DNA of 64,000 nt from Omphiscola glabra (Eukaryota > Mollusca > Gastropoda > Lymnaeidae): positions 507,502 through 571,501 of the forward strand of contig OZ024806.1 of the NCBI GenBank assembly GCA_964017045.1, written 5' to 3'. A program made the translations under genes and the position numbers. The notes beneath the pieces were generated by a model. The model was not told the DNA's origin, did not search any database, and was given only the letters and a program-made list of their open reading frames with translations. Of the stretch, positions 36,450-48,404 are shown in pieces; the first letter of the stretch is position 1, and each line of letters begins with the position of its first letter.

Positions 36450-36550
36450 ACTGAGTCCTTGACCTACAAATTCTTGACCAACGAGTCCTTGACCAATGAG
36501 TACTTGACCGATGCGTCCTTGACCAACAAGTCCTTGACCGAGTCCCTGAC
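36450..36550. repeat. Short diverged repeat (CCTTGACCAA core)
   Basis: About six loose copies of TCCTTGACCAACGAG. Confidence 0.8.
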
Positions 36551-36559
36551 CAACCAAAC

Positions 36560-36826
36560 TCTCCTACCTCCTCTCTCCTACCTCCTCTCTCCTACCTCCT
36601 CTCTCTTACCTCCTCTCTACTACCTCCTCTCTCCTACCTCCTCTCTCCTACCTCCTCTCTCCTACCTCCTCTCTCCTACCTCCTCTCTCCTACCTCCTCT
36701 CTCCTACCTCCTCTCTCCTACCTCCTCTCTCCTACCTCCTCTCTCCTACCTCCTCTCTCCTACCTCCTCTCTCCTACCTCCTCTCTCCTACCTCCTCTCT
36801 CCTACCTCCTCTCTCCTACCTCCTCT
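36560..36826. repeat. 14-bp pyrimidine array (CTACCTCCTCTCTC)
   Basis: About 19 copies. A pure polypyrimidine strand with triplex (H-DNA) potential. Confidence 0.96.
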
Positions 36827-37089
36827 CTCTCACCCCCTTAAACTCCCACCCCCATGACGACCGGGGACGGCCACACAGTCTAAATGTGGATTAAACAATC
36901 ATTCTAAAATTTAATTTTTAAGTAATTGATTAAATTACCTTAACTAAATTACCTTAACTAAATTACCTTTACTGGTTAGTCAGTAAATCCAATGCAAATT
37001 AATTGTAACTGGTCATACAACAGTACATGGTTATACACCAGTACATGGTATTACAGTTGCAGACGTATAGTTAAGGTAGTCTAATACAA
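36827..37089. other. Short AT-rich spacer
   Basis: Small repeat of ATTACCTTAACTAA. No gene seen. Confidence 0.5.
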
Positions 37090-37537
37090 CCTCGACACAC
37101 AAGCTCACTCTCAAACTCGACACAACCTTACTCACTCACAAACCTCACTCACAACCTCGACACACAACTCACTCACAAACCTCACTCACAACCTAGACAC
37201 ACAACCTCACTCACAAACTCGACACACATCCTCACTCAGAAACTCGACACACAACCTCGACACACAACTGGCTCACAAACCTCACTCACAACCTCGACAC
37301 ACATCCTCACTCACAAACTCGACACACATCCTCACTCACAACCTCGACACACAACCTCAATCACAAACTCGACACACATCCTCACTCACAAACTCAACAC
37401 ACATCCTCACTCACAAACTCGACACACATTCTCACTCACAAACTCGACACACATCCTCACTCACAACCTCGACACACAACTCACTCACAAACCTCACTCA
37501 CAACCTCGACACACATCCTCACTCACAAACTCGAGAC
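37090..37537. repeat. Degenerate CACACA/CTCACTCACAAACTCGA array
   Basis: Unit of about 25 bp with variable segments, roughly 18 copies. Confidence 0.92.
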
Positions 37538-37975
37538 ACGCACTTATTAGGGTGTTACAACAACACAACTGGGCTAATGGCCCTCTTAACGTAATACAAC
37601 CGTAGACCCACTGTTGTCATAACTCGTATCGAATAACCGACAAATCGTCTGCTCTATGACGGGGCCGCTGTCACATACGATCGTGGTAAAGAGATGTGTG
37701 TGTCAGCAGACGATCGTGGAGTGAAGAGATCTGTGTGTCAGGCCATTGTTCGGTCTTGTCAGCCCTCAGATCAATAGATGCTCTCGTCACGGCTCCTGCT
37801 CACCGATGTGTTCTCTCAGTTGCTGTCTTTTGTTCTCGTCAAGAGCGTCTTCCGTATGTGTTTAAACACTTTGACCAAAGTACGCCCGGTGTTAAACAGC
37901 AGTGGATCTCACCTCATGGACTTTTAAATACGTTTAACCTACCCCCCCTTTTTTACCCTTCTTCTTGACACGATA
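37538..37975. other. Single-copy region, no gene supported
   Basis: A 30-bp direct duplication around CGATCGTGG near 37678-37740. A 90-codon frame here lacks any recognisable feature. Confidence 0.5.
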
Positions 37976-38733
37976 GTGAACATAACCATAACAATTAGTG
38001 AACTTAACCAGATAACAAATAGTGAACTTAACCAGATAACAATTAGTGAACTTCACCAGTAAACAATTAGTGAAATTAACCAGTTAACAATTAGTGAACT
38101 TAGTAAACAATTAGTGAACTTAACCAGATAACAAATAGTGAACTTAGTAAACAATTAGTGAACTTAACCAGATAACAAATAGTGAACTTCACCAGTAAAC
38201 AAATAGTGAACTTAACCAGATAACAAATAGAGAACTTCCCCAGTAAACAATTAGTGAACTTAACCAGATAACAAATAGTGAACTTCACCAGTAAACAAAT
38301 AGTGAACTTAACCAGATAACAAATAGAGAACTTCCCCAGTAAACAATTAGTGAACTTAACCAGTTAACAAATAGTGAACTTAGTAAACAATTAGTGAACT
38401 TAACCAGATAACAAATAGTGAACTTAGTAAACAATTAGTGAACTTAACCAGATAACAAATAGTGAACTTCACCAGTAAACAAATAGTGAACTTAACCAGA
38501 TAACAAATAGAGAACTTCCCCAGTAAACAATTAGTGAACTTAACCAGTTAACAATTAGTGAACTTAACCAGATAACAATTAGTGAACTTAACCAGTAAAC
38601 AATTAGTGAAATTAACCAGTTAACAAATAGTGAACTTAGTAAACAATTAGTGAAATTAACCAGATAAATAGAGAACTTCACCAGTAAACAATTAGTGAAC
38701 TTGACCAGTTAACAATCAGTGAACTTAGTAAAC
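37976..38733. repeat. 24-bp-type minisatellite with 280-bp higher order
   Basis: Units such as AACCAGATAACAAATAGTGA are ordered so that the same series recurs 280 bp later (for example 38101 and 38381; 38229 and 38509). Confidence 0.95.
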
Positions 38734-39285
38734 AATTAAAGTAATTAGTGATAAGTAGCTACATTAACCTTGTTGATAAAGAGTCAGTTCAATGGGTGAC
38801 CATACGCCGTGAGAGCGTGTTGTATCAAATGAAATGCTTGGTTCTCACTCTACAACATGGACCTCACCATAACTGAGCAGTTTGCTGGTAGATTGGTCCA
38901 CTTAGATGAATGAGCCTTTATTGGCCAGGGGTCAAGCCTTTATTGGCCAGGGGTCAGTACACACCAATGCCCCAAGTCCAAATGTGCCCGGTGTTAAAAT
39001 TCGCACCGTTTTAAGATCGTTCCTATTTGAACGGATCAAGCGTCCAGGTGAGAGGTCCGGCTCTTTCAGCGACATGGTTTGACCGGCACCAATGTTTGCC
39101 AGGACGGTCTCGGCCAGTGGTCAGCCCTCGCTTTCATCTAGACTTCAAAATACACCAGGATTGTTCAATGACTGCGGTCATGTAACATTAGAAGGACAGG
39201 GATTCCCGGTCTTTTGAATTTGATCCTCATCTGTGTTTTGACAGTGACCCCAATCTGTGTTGTAGCTCAGCACTAGCATGTCGCG
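38734..39285. other. Single-copy region, no gene seen
   Basis: One 20-bp duplication near 38915-38955. No exon recognised. Confidence 0.5.
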
Positions 39286-39894
39286 TAGAGGCCGACCGAA
39301 AGTGATTTTCTGATTTCGGCCGAAACCCAAACTAGGCCGAAAGTTAAAAATGACTTTAGGCTAAAACCGAAGCCGAAACCAAAAGCTTAACGAGACTTTC
39401 GGCCAAAGCCGAAACCGAAACCAAAAGCTTTTCACGTGACTTTCGGCCGAAACCGAAATTGAAATATTTAGGTATTTCGAAATTCGTCCACGCATACATT
39501 GTGCATGCATCAAAAATGATTTTTATAGCAAATGAGATCATCGTGAATATCAATAAATAAACATCTGATGAATACTTTGGCGTTTACCATTTTAATTTAA
39601 ATTTCTTAAAATATGATTTTTAAAAGTAGTATGGTAACAGAAAATTTGGACTGGGGGGGGGCGGGCGCAAAATTCATGCAAATTGACCATTGAGTGCCCT
39701 TTGCTTTTATAATGTAATTACATTCTATAACAAATACCATTAATAATTATTGTGGCTCTAATAAAGCCAATTGTCATCTAAATATCAGTTATTAAGGTTA
39801 TAAAAATATCACCACAATGTTTTGCGGTTACCGTCATACTAATGCTTTGTGTTTTCATAACTAGCTGACAAGATATCCCTGTATGAATACTTAG

Positions 39895-39990
39895 CCTAGT
39901 ACCAACACATTAGTCTTTCCGTGCTAGCCTAGTACCAACACATTAGTCTTTCCGTGCTAGCCTAGTACCAACACATTAGTCTTTCCGTGC
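39895..39990. repeat. 33-bp repeat, 3 copies, inside the hAT-like element
   Basis: The unit begins GCCTAGTACCAACACATTAG. Confidence 0.95.
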
Positions 39991-40109
39991 TGGTGACGTA
40001 ATTATTTCGTTAGACGACCAACCCCCCTCACCCCCATTGGCGGGGGGGGGGGGGATTATTTTTTTTTAACCGGGTCTCTTAAAATTGCTGCTCTGACTGG
40101 TCTCCACGG

Positions 40110-40213
40110 AACATTGGTCAAGACATCTCAATTGGTCAAGACATCTCAATTGGTGAAGACATCTCAATTGGTCAAGACATATCAATTGGTCAAGACATCT
40201 CAATTGGTCGCCA
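40110..40213. repeat. 18-bp repeat (AATTGGTCAAGACATCTC)
   Basis: About six copies, downstream of a G13 tract (40042-40054). Confidence 0.95.
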
Positions 40214-40307
40214 AAATCATACAAGTAAACAGGTCTGCATTAGGCCTACTACATAATTATTATACAAACCCGTGATACATGCACACGCGTGTTATTTCGT
40301 CAATAAA

Positions 40308-41119
40308 AATGTTTATGAACATGATAATGATGAGGTTCAACAATGTTTATGAACATGATAATGATGAGGTTCAACAATGTTTATGAACATGATAATGATG
40401 AACTTCAACAATGTTTATGAACATGATAATGATGAGGTTCAACAATGTTTATGAACATGATAATGATGAGGTTCAACAATGTTTATGAACATGATAATGA
40501 TGAGGTTCAACAATGTTTATGAACATGATAATGATGAGGTTCAACAATGTTTATGAACATGATAATGATGAGGTTCAACAATGTTTATGAACATGATAAT
40601 GATGAGGTTCAACAATGTTTATGAACATGATAATGATGAGGTTCAACAATGTTTATGAACATGATAATGATGAACTTCAACAATGTTTATGAACATGATA
40701 ATGATGAGGTTCAACAATATTTATGAACATGATAATGATGAACTTCAACAATGTTTATGAACATGATAATGATGAACTTCAACAATGTTTATGAACATGA
40801 TAATGATGAGGTTCAACAATATTTATGAACATGATAATGATGAGGTTCAACAATGTTTATGAACATGATAAAGATGAACTTCAACAATGTTTATGAACAT
40901 GATAATGATGAACTTCAACAATGTTTATGAACATGATAATGATGAGGTTCAACAATGTTTATGAACATGATAATGATGAGGTTCAACAATGTTTTTGAAC
41001 ATGATAATGATGAACTTCAACAATGTTTATGAACATGATAATGATGAACTTCAACAATGTTTATGAACATGATAATGATGAGGTTCAACACTGTTTATGA
41101 GCATGATAATGACGAGGTT
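40308..41119. repeat. 34-bp minisatellite, about 24 copies
   Basis: The unit begins AACAATGTTTATGAACATGA. GAGGTTC and GAACTTC variants are interspersed. Confidence 0.97.
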
Positions 41120-41664
41120 CAAGAAATGAATCAATTGAAAAATCCTAAGTTTTCTTAATTTAAAAGAAATAAAACTAAAATAATCTGAGAAATATTACCA
41201 TTTCCTAGGATTGTTCAATATTATTCACATTTGCCTATAACAAAATTAATGAGCATGATAATGATAAATCAAAATGAATATCAGAAAATAATGATATAAA
41301 TATTACCATTCCAGTTTCTTACACAAAACTGTTTTGATTTGCCTAGGCCTAATTGAAATTTAATTTGTTGGACATAAAGGACACGTAGGTCATCATGCAG
41401 CTGTGAGCAGTGTTCGCAGAGCATTCGTCATATAACATATGATGACAGCAAGACGTCGAGAAATAATGAATATCGGATTGTCTAGAGACAGACAGTCTTA
41501 CTTCTAGTAAATGACCGAGAGTCTCAGGCCGAAATTCTCAATCACTTTCGGCCCAAACCGAAATTTAACTTTTCTGTTTCGACGGAAACCGAAACTAGGC
41601 CGAAAGTGATCAAATGGCAACTTTTGGCGCCGAAACCGAAATTCGGTCGGTCTCTAATGTGGTG

Positions 41665-42053
41665 ATATATACAACAGTGAAAACCACCGCCACGGTAATG
41701 TCATCCACCACAGGGTTGTCATCCACCACAGGGTTGTCATTATTGTGAACTTAGGACCTAGAAGCTCGGATTCACCCATTCAAATCTCAAACTGCGCACG
41801 ATCATATATGAATTATATATGCACACCATATTATGTATGTCTTGCAGCTCCCATCTTGTCGACGCCCATGGCGTAAAACGATTTAGTATACCACGTGACA
41901 CATCTTTTATGATTATTAGCGTGTTTGTCGCTGTTATGTTTACCTGTAAGGTATTTGCCATGTTTGCATTCCACGGCCTGGGGCTCCAGGGGCCAGCAAC
42001 CATTGTCTAATCATTTCCTAGACTGGTGTTTGACCTAGGATATCTCCATAAGC
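41665..42053. other. Single-copy spacer, no gene seen
   Basis: A CATCCACCACAGGGTTGT duplication near 41702-41740. No exon recognised. Confidence 0.5.
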
Positions 42054-42262
42054 CGCACAGCCACCCCAAACAGCCACACCATAAGTCACACCACACGACA
42101 CACCACACGACACAACTGCACCACACAGCCACACCACACAGCCGCTCCACACCACACAGCCACACCACGCAGCCACACCACGCAGCCACACCACACAGCC
42201 ACACCACACACTCACACCACACACTCACACCACACGACACAGCCGCGCCATACCACACAGCA
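42054..42262. repeat. CACACCACACAGC-type simple array
   Basis: Degenerate 10-12 bp units. Confidence 0.93.
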
Positions 42263-42276
42263 ACACATGTGATAAT

Positions 42277-42816
42277 AATTACATCAAATACCTCAGTGTG
42301 ACTTTAAGTGGTGAGGGACACATCAAATACCTCAGTGTGACGTTAAGTGGTGAGGGACACATCAAATACCTCAGTGTGACGTTAAGTGGTGAGGGACACA
42401 TCAAATACCTCAGTGTGACGTTAAGTGGTGAGGGACACATCAAATACCTCAGTGTGACGTTAAGTGGTGAGGGACACATCAAATACCTCAGTGTGACGTT
42501 AAGTGGTGAGGGACACATCAAATACCTCAGTGTGACGTTAAGTGGTGAGGGACACATCAAATACCTCAGTGTGACGTTAAGTGGTGAGGGACACATCAAA
42601 TACCTCAGTGTGACGTTAAGTGGTGAGGGACACATCAAATACCTCAGTGTGACGTTAAGTGGTGAGGGACACATCAAATACCTCAGTGTGACGTTAAGTG
42701 GTGAGGGACACATCAAATACCTCAGTGTGACTTTAAGTAATGTTGGACACATCAAATACCTCAATGTGACTTTAAGAGGTGAGGGACACATCAAATACCT
42801 CAATGTGACTTTAAGT
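42277..42816. repeat. 39-bp minisatellite, about 14 copies
   Basis: The unit contains GTGACGTTAAGTGGTGAGGG. Very homogeneous in the middle. The 13-residue cycle VTLSGEGHIKYLS is repeat translation. The array is interrupted by a MITE and resumes at 43007-43050. Confidence 0.97.
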
Positions 42817-43006
42817 CAATGGTTCTCAACCTTCCTAATGCCGCGAACCTTTTTTACAGTTCCTCATGTTGTGGTGACCCCCAACCACACAATTATTCTC
42901 TTTGCGACTTCCTAACTGTAGAGTATATTTGTTCTCCGATGGTCTTAGGCGACCCCTGTAAAAGGGACATTCGTTGGGGTCGCGACCCACAGGTTGAGAC
43001 CTGCGG
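42817..43006 (+). mobile_element. SPIN-like hAT MITE (190 bp)
   Basis: Starts CAATGGTTCTCAACCTTCC and ends in GGTTGAGACCTGCGG. Internal CTCATGTTGTGGTGACCCCC, CCGATGGTCTTAGGCGACCC and GGGGTCGCGACCCACAGG match the SPIN (hAT) consensus as I remember it. CTTTAAGT is duplicated perfectly on both sides (42809-42816, 43007-43014) and the split array unit is restored by removing the insert. No transposase. Confidence 0.9.
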
Positions 43007-43050
43007 CTTTAAGTGGTGAGGGACACATCAAATACCTCAATGTGACTTAA
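43007..43050. repeat. 39-bp minisatellite, last copy after MITE
   Basis: One unit carrying the duplicated CTTTAAGT target. Confidence 0.92.
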
Positions 43051-43116
43051 CAACATGTTGCCTTTGTTTCCATTTAAAGATGTTTTCTTGTGGACAGTAT
43101 CTCCATGCAATCAGTT

Positions 43117-44404
43117 GAGTTATTGACTAGCGCCACACATCTCAGAGTTATTGACTAGCGCCACACATCTCAGAGTTATTGACCAGCGCCACACATCTCA
43201 GAGTTATTGACTAGCGCCACACATCTCAGAGTTATTGACCAGCGCCACACTACTCAGAGTTATTGACTAGCGCCACACATCTCAGAGTTATTGACTAGCG
43301 CCACACATCTCAGAGTTATTGACTAGCGCCACACATCTCAGAGTTATTGACTAACGCCACACATCTCAGAGTTATTGACTAGCGCCACACATCTCAGAGT
43401 TATTGACCAGCGCCACACATCTCAGAGTTATTGACTAGCGCCACACATCTCAGAGTTATTGACTGGCGCCACACATCTCAGAGTTATTGACTAGCGCCAC
43501 ACATCTCAGAGTTATTGACTAGCGCCACACATCTCAGAGTTATTGACTAGCGCCACACATCTCAGAGTTATTGACAAGCGCCACACATCTCAGAGTTATT
43601 GACCAGCGCCACACATCTCAGAGTTATTGACTAGCGCCACACATCTCAGAGTTATTGACTAGCGCCACACATCTCAGAGTTATTGACTAGCGCCACACAT
43701 CTCAGAGTTATTGACCAGCGCCACACATCTCAGAGCTATTGACTAGCGCCACACATCTCAGAGTTATTGACTAGCGCCACACATCTCAGAGTTATTGACT
43801 AGCGCCACACATCTCAGAGTTATTGACTAGCGCCACACATCTCAGAGTTATTGACTAGCGCCACACATCTCAGAGTTATTGACTAGCGCCACACATCTCA
43901 GAGTTATTGACTAGCGCCACACATCTCAGAGTTATTGACTAGCGCCACACATCTCAGAGTTATTGACTAGCGCCACACATCTCAGAGTTATTGACCAGCG
44001 CCACACATCTCAAAGTTATTGACTAGCGCCACACATCTCAGAGTTATTGACTAGCGCCACACATCTCAGAGTTATTGACTAGCGCCACACATCTCAGAGT
44101 TATTGACTAGCGCCACACATCTCAGAGTTATTGACTAGCGCCACACATCTCAGAGTTATTGACTAGCGCCACACATCTCAGAGTTATTGACTAGCGCCAC
44201 ACATCTCAGAGTTATTGACCAGCGCCACACATCTCAGAGTTATTGACTAGCGCCACACATCTCAGAGTTATTGACTAGCGCCACACATCTCAGAGTTATT
44301 GACTAGCGCCACACATCTCAGAGTTATTGACTAGCGCCACACATCTCAGAGTTATTGACCGGCGCCACACATCTCAGAGTTATTGACTATCGCCACACAT
44401 CTCA
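43117..44404. repeat. 28-bp minisatellite, about 46 copies
   Basis: The unit contains GTTATTGACTAGCGCCACAC. Few variants (CTAG or CCAG). It contains in-frame stops, so no long frame exists. Confidence 0.98.
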
Positions 44405-44428
44405 TCTTGCACCACAGTCACCCTACAC

Positions 44429-44565
44429 CAAGGGTCAGCAACCTACGGCACGTGGAAGACATCCCCCCCCCCCCCCCCCCGAAAAGACAGGCATAAACTT
44501 GAGTCTTGTAAGGGATGCTATATTGGTTGTCTGCACACTATTACCAAAAAGGTTGCCGACCCCTG
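44429..44565. mobile_element. hAT-like MITE (137 bp) with C18 tract
   Basis: The left end CAAGGGTCAGCAACCT is inverted at the right as AGGTTGCCGACCCCTG. Flanks CCCTACAC and CCCTATGC match at 6 of 8. A poly-C tract lies at 44463-44480. No coding capacity. Confidence 0.78.
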
Positions 44566-44573
44566 CCCTATGC

Positions 44574-44967
44574 ACAAGTAAAGAATGCCAGCGGTTCTCA
44601 AAAGCCCGTGCTACTTACAATGTAAAGTGTTCTAGTAACTGATCATGTTTGACTCGTTTGTTGTTTGACAAAATTGTACCCTTAAACAAGATGGTTTTTA
44701 TACGGATGCTCTGTAAATATGTCACATACGTCATAATGCAATATGTCATAATATGTCATATATAACCGTTCAGTGAGGTTACGCTGTAAGGTAAAATAAT
44801 CGTTAAAATGGGCTCTCATATAACATCATTTGTAAGGACCCCACTCACATCTTGTGTATGTTCCTCAGTCACATATGTGTATGTTCCCCACTCACATCTT
44901 ATGTATGTTCCCTACTCACATTGTGTTTCAGTTCCCCACGCCCAGCCCGCGTGTGTTCCCTCGTGAA
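44574..44967. other. Single-copy spacer with possible hAT fragment
   Basis: CAGCGGTTCTCAAAAGCCC near 44589 resembles a hAT end without a partner. Small ACTCACATCTTGTGTATGTT repeats at 44840-44930. Confidence 0.45.
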
Positions 44968-45752
44968 TGTTACTGAGACCAACACCTGAATGTTACTATG
45001 AGACCAACACATGTATGTTACTATGACACCAACACCTGTATGTTACTATGAGACCAACACATGTATGTTACTATGAGACCAACACCTGTATGTTACTATG
45101 AGACCAACACCTGTATGTTACTATGAGACCAACACCTGTATGTTACTATGAGACCAACACCTGTATGTTACTATGAGACCAACACCTATATGTTACTATG
45201 AGACCAACACCTTTATGTTACTATAAGACCAACACCTATATGTTACTATGAGACCAACACCTGAATGTTACTATGAGACCAACACCTGAATGTGACTATG
45301 AGACCAACACCTGAATGTGACTATGAGACCAATACCTGAATGTTACTATGAGACCAACACATTTATGTTACTATGAGACCAACACCTGAATGTTACTATG
45401 AGACCAACACCTGAATGTTACTATGAGACCAACACCTGTATTCCTGTATGTTACTAAGAGACCAACACCTGTATGTTACTATGAGACCAACACCTGTATG
45501 TTACTATGAGACCAACACCTGAATGTTACTATGAGACAAACACCTGTATGTTACTATGAGACGAACATCTGTATGTTACTATGAGACCAACACCTGTATG
45601 TTACTATGAGACCAACACCTGTATGTTACTATGAGACCAACACCTGTATGTTACTATGAGACCAACACCTGTATGTTACTATGAGACCAACACATTTATG
45701 TTACTATGACTATGAGACCAACACCTGAATGTTACTATGAGACCAACACCTG
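44968..45752. repeat. 25-bp minisatellite, about 31 copies
   Basis: The unit contains TGTTACTATGAGACCAACAC. Confidence 0.97.
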
Positions 45753-45991
45753 TATGAAATATACATTTACTAACACCTGCTCCTTAATTTTGTCAGCTGT
45801 ATGTAAATAGACGAAATCACAGAACCGTGTCACACCCGTCACACTGTGTACATAGGAACTCATCGTTGACTGCTGGCGATCAGAGACATTTTAGACCTGA
45901 TTTGACTCTTAACATTTGTTGGTAAAAATGTGAACATGAATTAGAATGTAAAGATTCCACGCTTTGATACAATGAAATGTTTTGGCACTCG

Positions 45992-46246
45992 GCACTAGCT
46001 CGATGTTTGGTACTCCGGCACTAGCTTGTTGTTTGGTACTCCGGCACTAACTTGTTGTTTGGTACTCCGGCACTAACGTGTTGTTTGGTACTCAGGCACT
46101 AACTTGTTGTTTGGTACTCCGGCACTAACTTGTTGTTTGGTACTCCGGCACTAACTTGTTGTTTGGTACTCCGGCACTAACTTGTTGTTTGATACTCCGG
46201 CACTAACTTGTTGTTTGGTACTCCGGCACTAACTTGTTGTTTGGTA
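45992..46246. repeat. 26-bp minisatellite, about 10 copies
   Basis: The unit contains GGTACTCCGGCACTAACTTG. Confidence 0.96.
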
Positions 46247-46518
46247 CTCGTTCGATGATTCCTTAAGATCAAGGATCATTGGAGTCCTTTGGGTAGATGA
46301 CGTAGTTCACAAGTTTGCCCTTAACATTTTGATCAAATCTTTTGTTTACAAGTTGATTAAAAACATAAATAACAATAAGAATGACGTCACCTGCCTACAG
46401 CGATGCTGGCAGTTATAAAAACAAAGGGGAGATGAATTGTGTTAAAAATTGAAGTTTCAACGACATGGATCACTTGTGTTTATAATTATTTTGAAAACCC
46501 GCCCACCGCCGTCCTTCA

Positions 46519-46773
46519 TTCTCAGTAATGCCCCTGAACAATGCAATCTGACAGTCTCGGTAACGACCTTGAACAAATCAATCTAACAGTCTCGGTAACG
46601 ACCTTGAACAATTCAATCTGACAGTCTCAGTAACGACCTTGAACAAATCAATCTAACAGTCTCGGTAACGACCTTGAACAATTCAATCTGACAGTCTCAG
46701 TAACGACCTTGAACAATTCAATCTGACAGTCTCAGTAAAGACCTTGAACAATTCAATATAACAGTCTCAGTAA
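46519..46773. repeat. 35-bp minisatellite, about 7 copies
   Basis: The unit contains GTAACGACCTTGAACAATTC. Confidence 0.96.
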
Positions 46774-46776
46774 CAG

Positions 46777-46931
46777 TCTCACAACATATGGGGGCACATA
46801 GTACACTGCATATGGGGGCACACAGTACACAACATATGGGGGCACATTAACACTGCATATGGGGGCACACAGTACACAACATTTGGGGGCACATAGTACA
46901 CTACATATAGGGGCACATAGTACACACCATA
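46777..46931. repeat. 24-bp minisatellite (CATATGGGGGCACACAGTAC core)
   Basis: About six copies. Confidence 0.95.
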
Positions 46932-47206
46932 GAAGGGCTGTGTGTGAACATTGAGAAATATCGGGGCGCCCGGAGCATTTTCCATGAACTATTTAGCCCA
47001 CTAAATTTACACTTATAGTCAGGGGCGTATTCCAGTAATGGCAGGATGTCAGAGGTATCTCAAAGAATGCAGCACCTGTCGGTCCTCCCTAACCCATGAT
47101 TTATTTTATACTATTTTTTTGAAATTGTCATTTTAAAATTGCCTGTATGCGTCTCTCTCTCTGCTTTTCACGTTTGAACATGTCTTCTCGAGGTGCAGGT
47201 GAGGGC
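46932..47206. other. Short single-copy spacer
   Basis: No gene seen. Confidence 0.5.
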
Positions 47207-47330
47207 GGCCTGTCAGGGGGAGGGTGTGGCCTGTCGGGGAGGGTGTGGCCTGTCGGGGAGGGTGTGGCCTGTCGGGGGAAGGTGTGGCCTGTCGGGGGGG
47301 GGTGCGGCCTGTCGGGTGAGGGTGGCCTGA
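47207..47330. repeat. 19-bp G-rich minisatellite (GGTGTGGCCTGTCGGGGAG)
   Basis: Six to seven copies with runs of 4-7 G. Confidence 0.94.
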
Positions 47331-47540
47331 TGGGGAGTATTCAGGTTGCTGAAATTGATTTAGTCGTCGGTCATATCAGCTTGTTCTCCAAGGATGAGTT
47401 GGCCATTTTGTCCATGCTTATCAGCACGAGATAGTAACTGCCAAGGTTCCAGGGCTGAAGACGGCAGGTGGTGCTGCCAGCTGTGCAGTGGATTCCGACA
47501 CAAGATTTGTGTCACAAGCTGATTTAAACGAGAAAAGATT

Positions 47541-48186
47541 AGGGCTAACGTATTGTGAAGGTCACAGCTAACGTATTGTGAAGGTCACTCACAGCTAACG
47601 TATTGTGAAGGTCACTCACAGCTAACGTATTGTGAAGGTCACTCACAGCTAACGTATTGTGAAGGTCACTCATAGCTAACGAATTGTGAAGGTCACTCAT
47701 AGCTAACGTATTGTGAAGGTCAGAGCTAACGTATTGTGAAGGTCACTCACAGCTAACGTATTGTGAAGGTCACAGCTAACGTATTGTGAAGGTCACTCAC
47801 AGCTAACGTATTGTGAAGGTCACTCATAGCTAACGTATTGTGAAGGTCACTCACAGCTAACGTATTGTGAAGGTCACTCACAGCTAACGTATTGTGAAGG
47901 TCACTCACAGCTAACGTATTGTGAAGGTCACTCACAGCTAACGTATTGTGAAGGTCACTCACAGCTAACGTATTGTGAAGGTCACTCACAGCTAACGTAT
48001 TGTGAAGGTCACTCACAGCTAACGTATTTTGAAGGTCACTCACAGCTAACGTATTGTGAAGGTCACTCACAGCTAACGTATTGTGAAGGTCACTCACAGC
48101 TAACGTATTGTGAAGGTCACAGCTAACGTATTTTGAAGGTCAGAGCTAACGTATTGTGAAGGTCACATCTAACGTATTGTGAAGGT
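47541..48186. repeat. 27-bp minisatellite, about 24 copies
   Basis: The unit contains AGCTAACGTATTGTGAAGGT. Shorter 20-21 bp copies lacking CTCACA occur at both ends. Confidence 0.97.
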
Positions 48187-48404
48187 CAACTGATTGGAGA
48201 GTTGTTTTTTTTACGTTTATGAATTAAAACGAGGGTTCTCAAAACGTTATCTTTGTTTTCCCTTCAAAAGAATAGTCAATTGAGGATCCCGTGAATTTTC
48301 AGAAATTTTCCAAACGGTGGCCACTCCCCCACCCCGGACCACTCTCCGGACCACCCCCCGGACCACCCCCAGGACCACCCATTCCCACAACGCTATGTTA
48401 GTGC
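48187..48404. other. Short spacer with C-rich echo
   Basis: GGACCACCCCC repeated four times near 48335-48380. Confidence 0.7.

Larger units (their letters stand above)
39286..41656. mobile_element. 2.37-kb non-autonomous hAT-like element
   Basis: The left end TAGAGGCCGACCGAA is inverted at the right as TTCGGTCGGTCTCTA. Both termini carry clusters of TTTCGGCCGAAA-type subterminal repeats over 150-170 bp. Flanks ATGTCGCG (39278-39285) and ATGTGGTG (41657-41664) match at 6 of 8 positions. No transposase frame is seen. The interior holds three tandem arrays. Two independent small elements are an alternative reading. Confidence 0.7.

Noticed and set aside
42298..42915. 205-codon frame with a 13-residue VTLSGEGHIKYLS cycle
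   Set aside because: 39-bp minisatellite (3 x 13) continuing into a MITE. The tail is transposon sequence, not protein.
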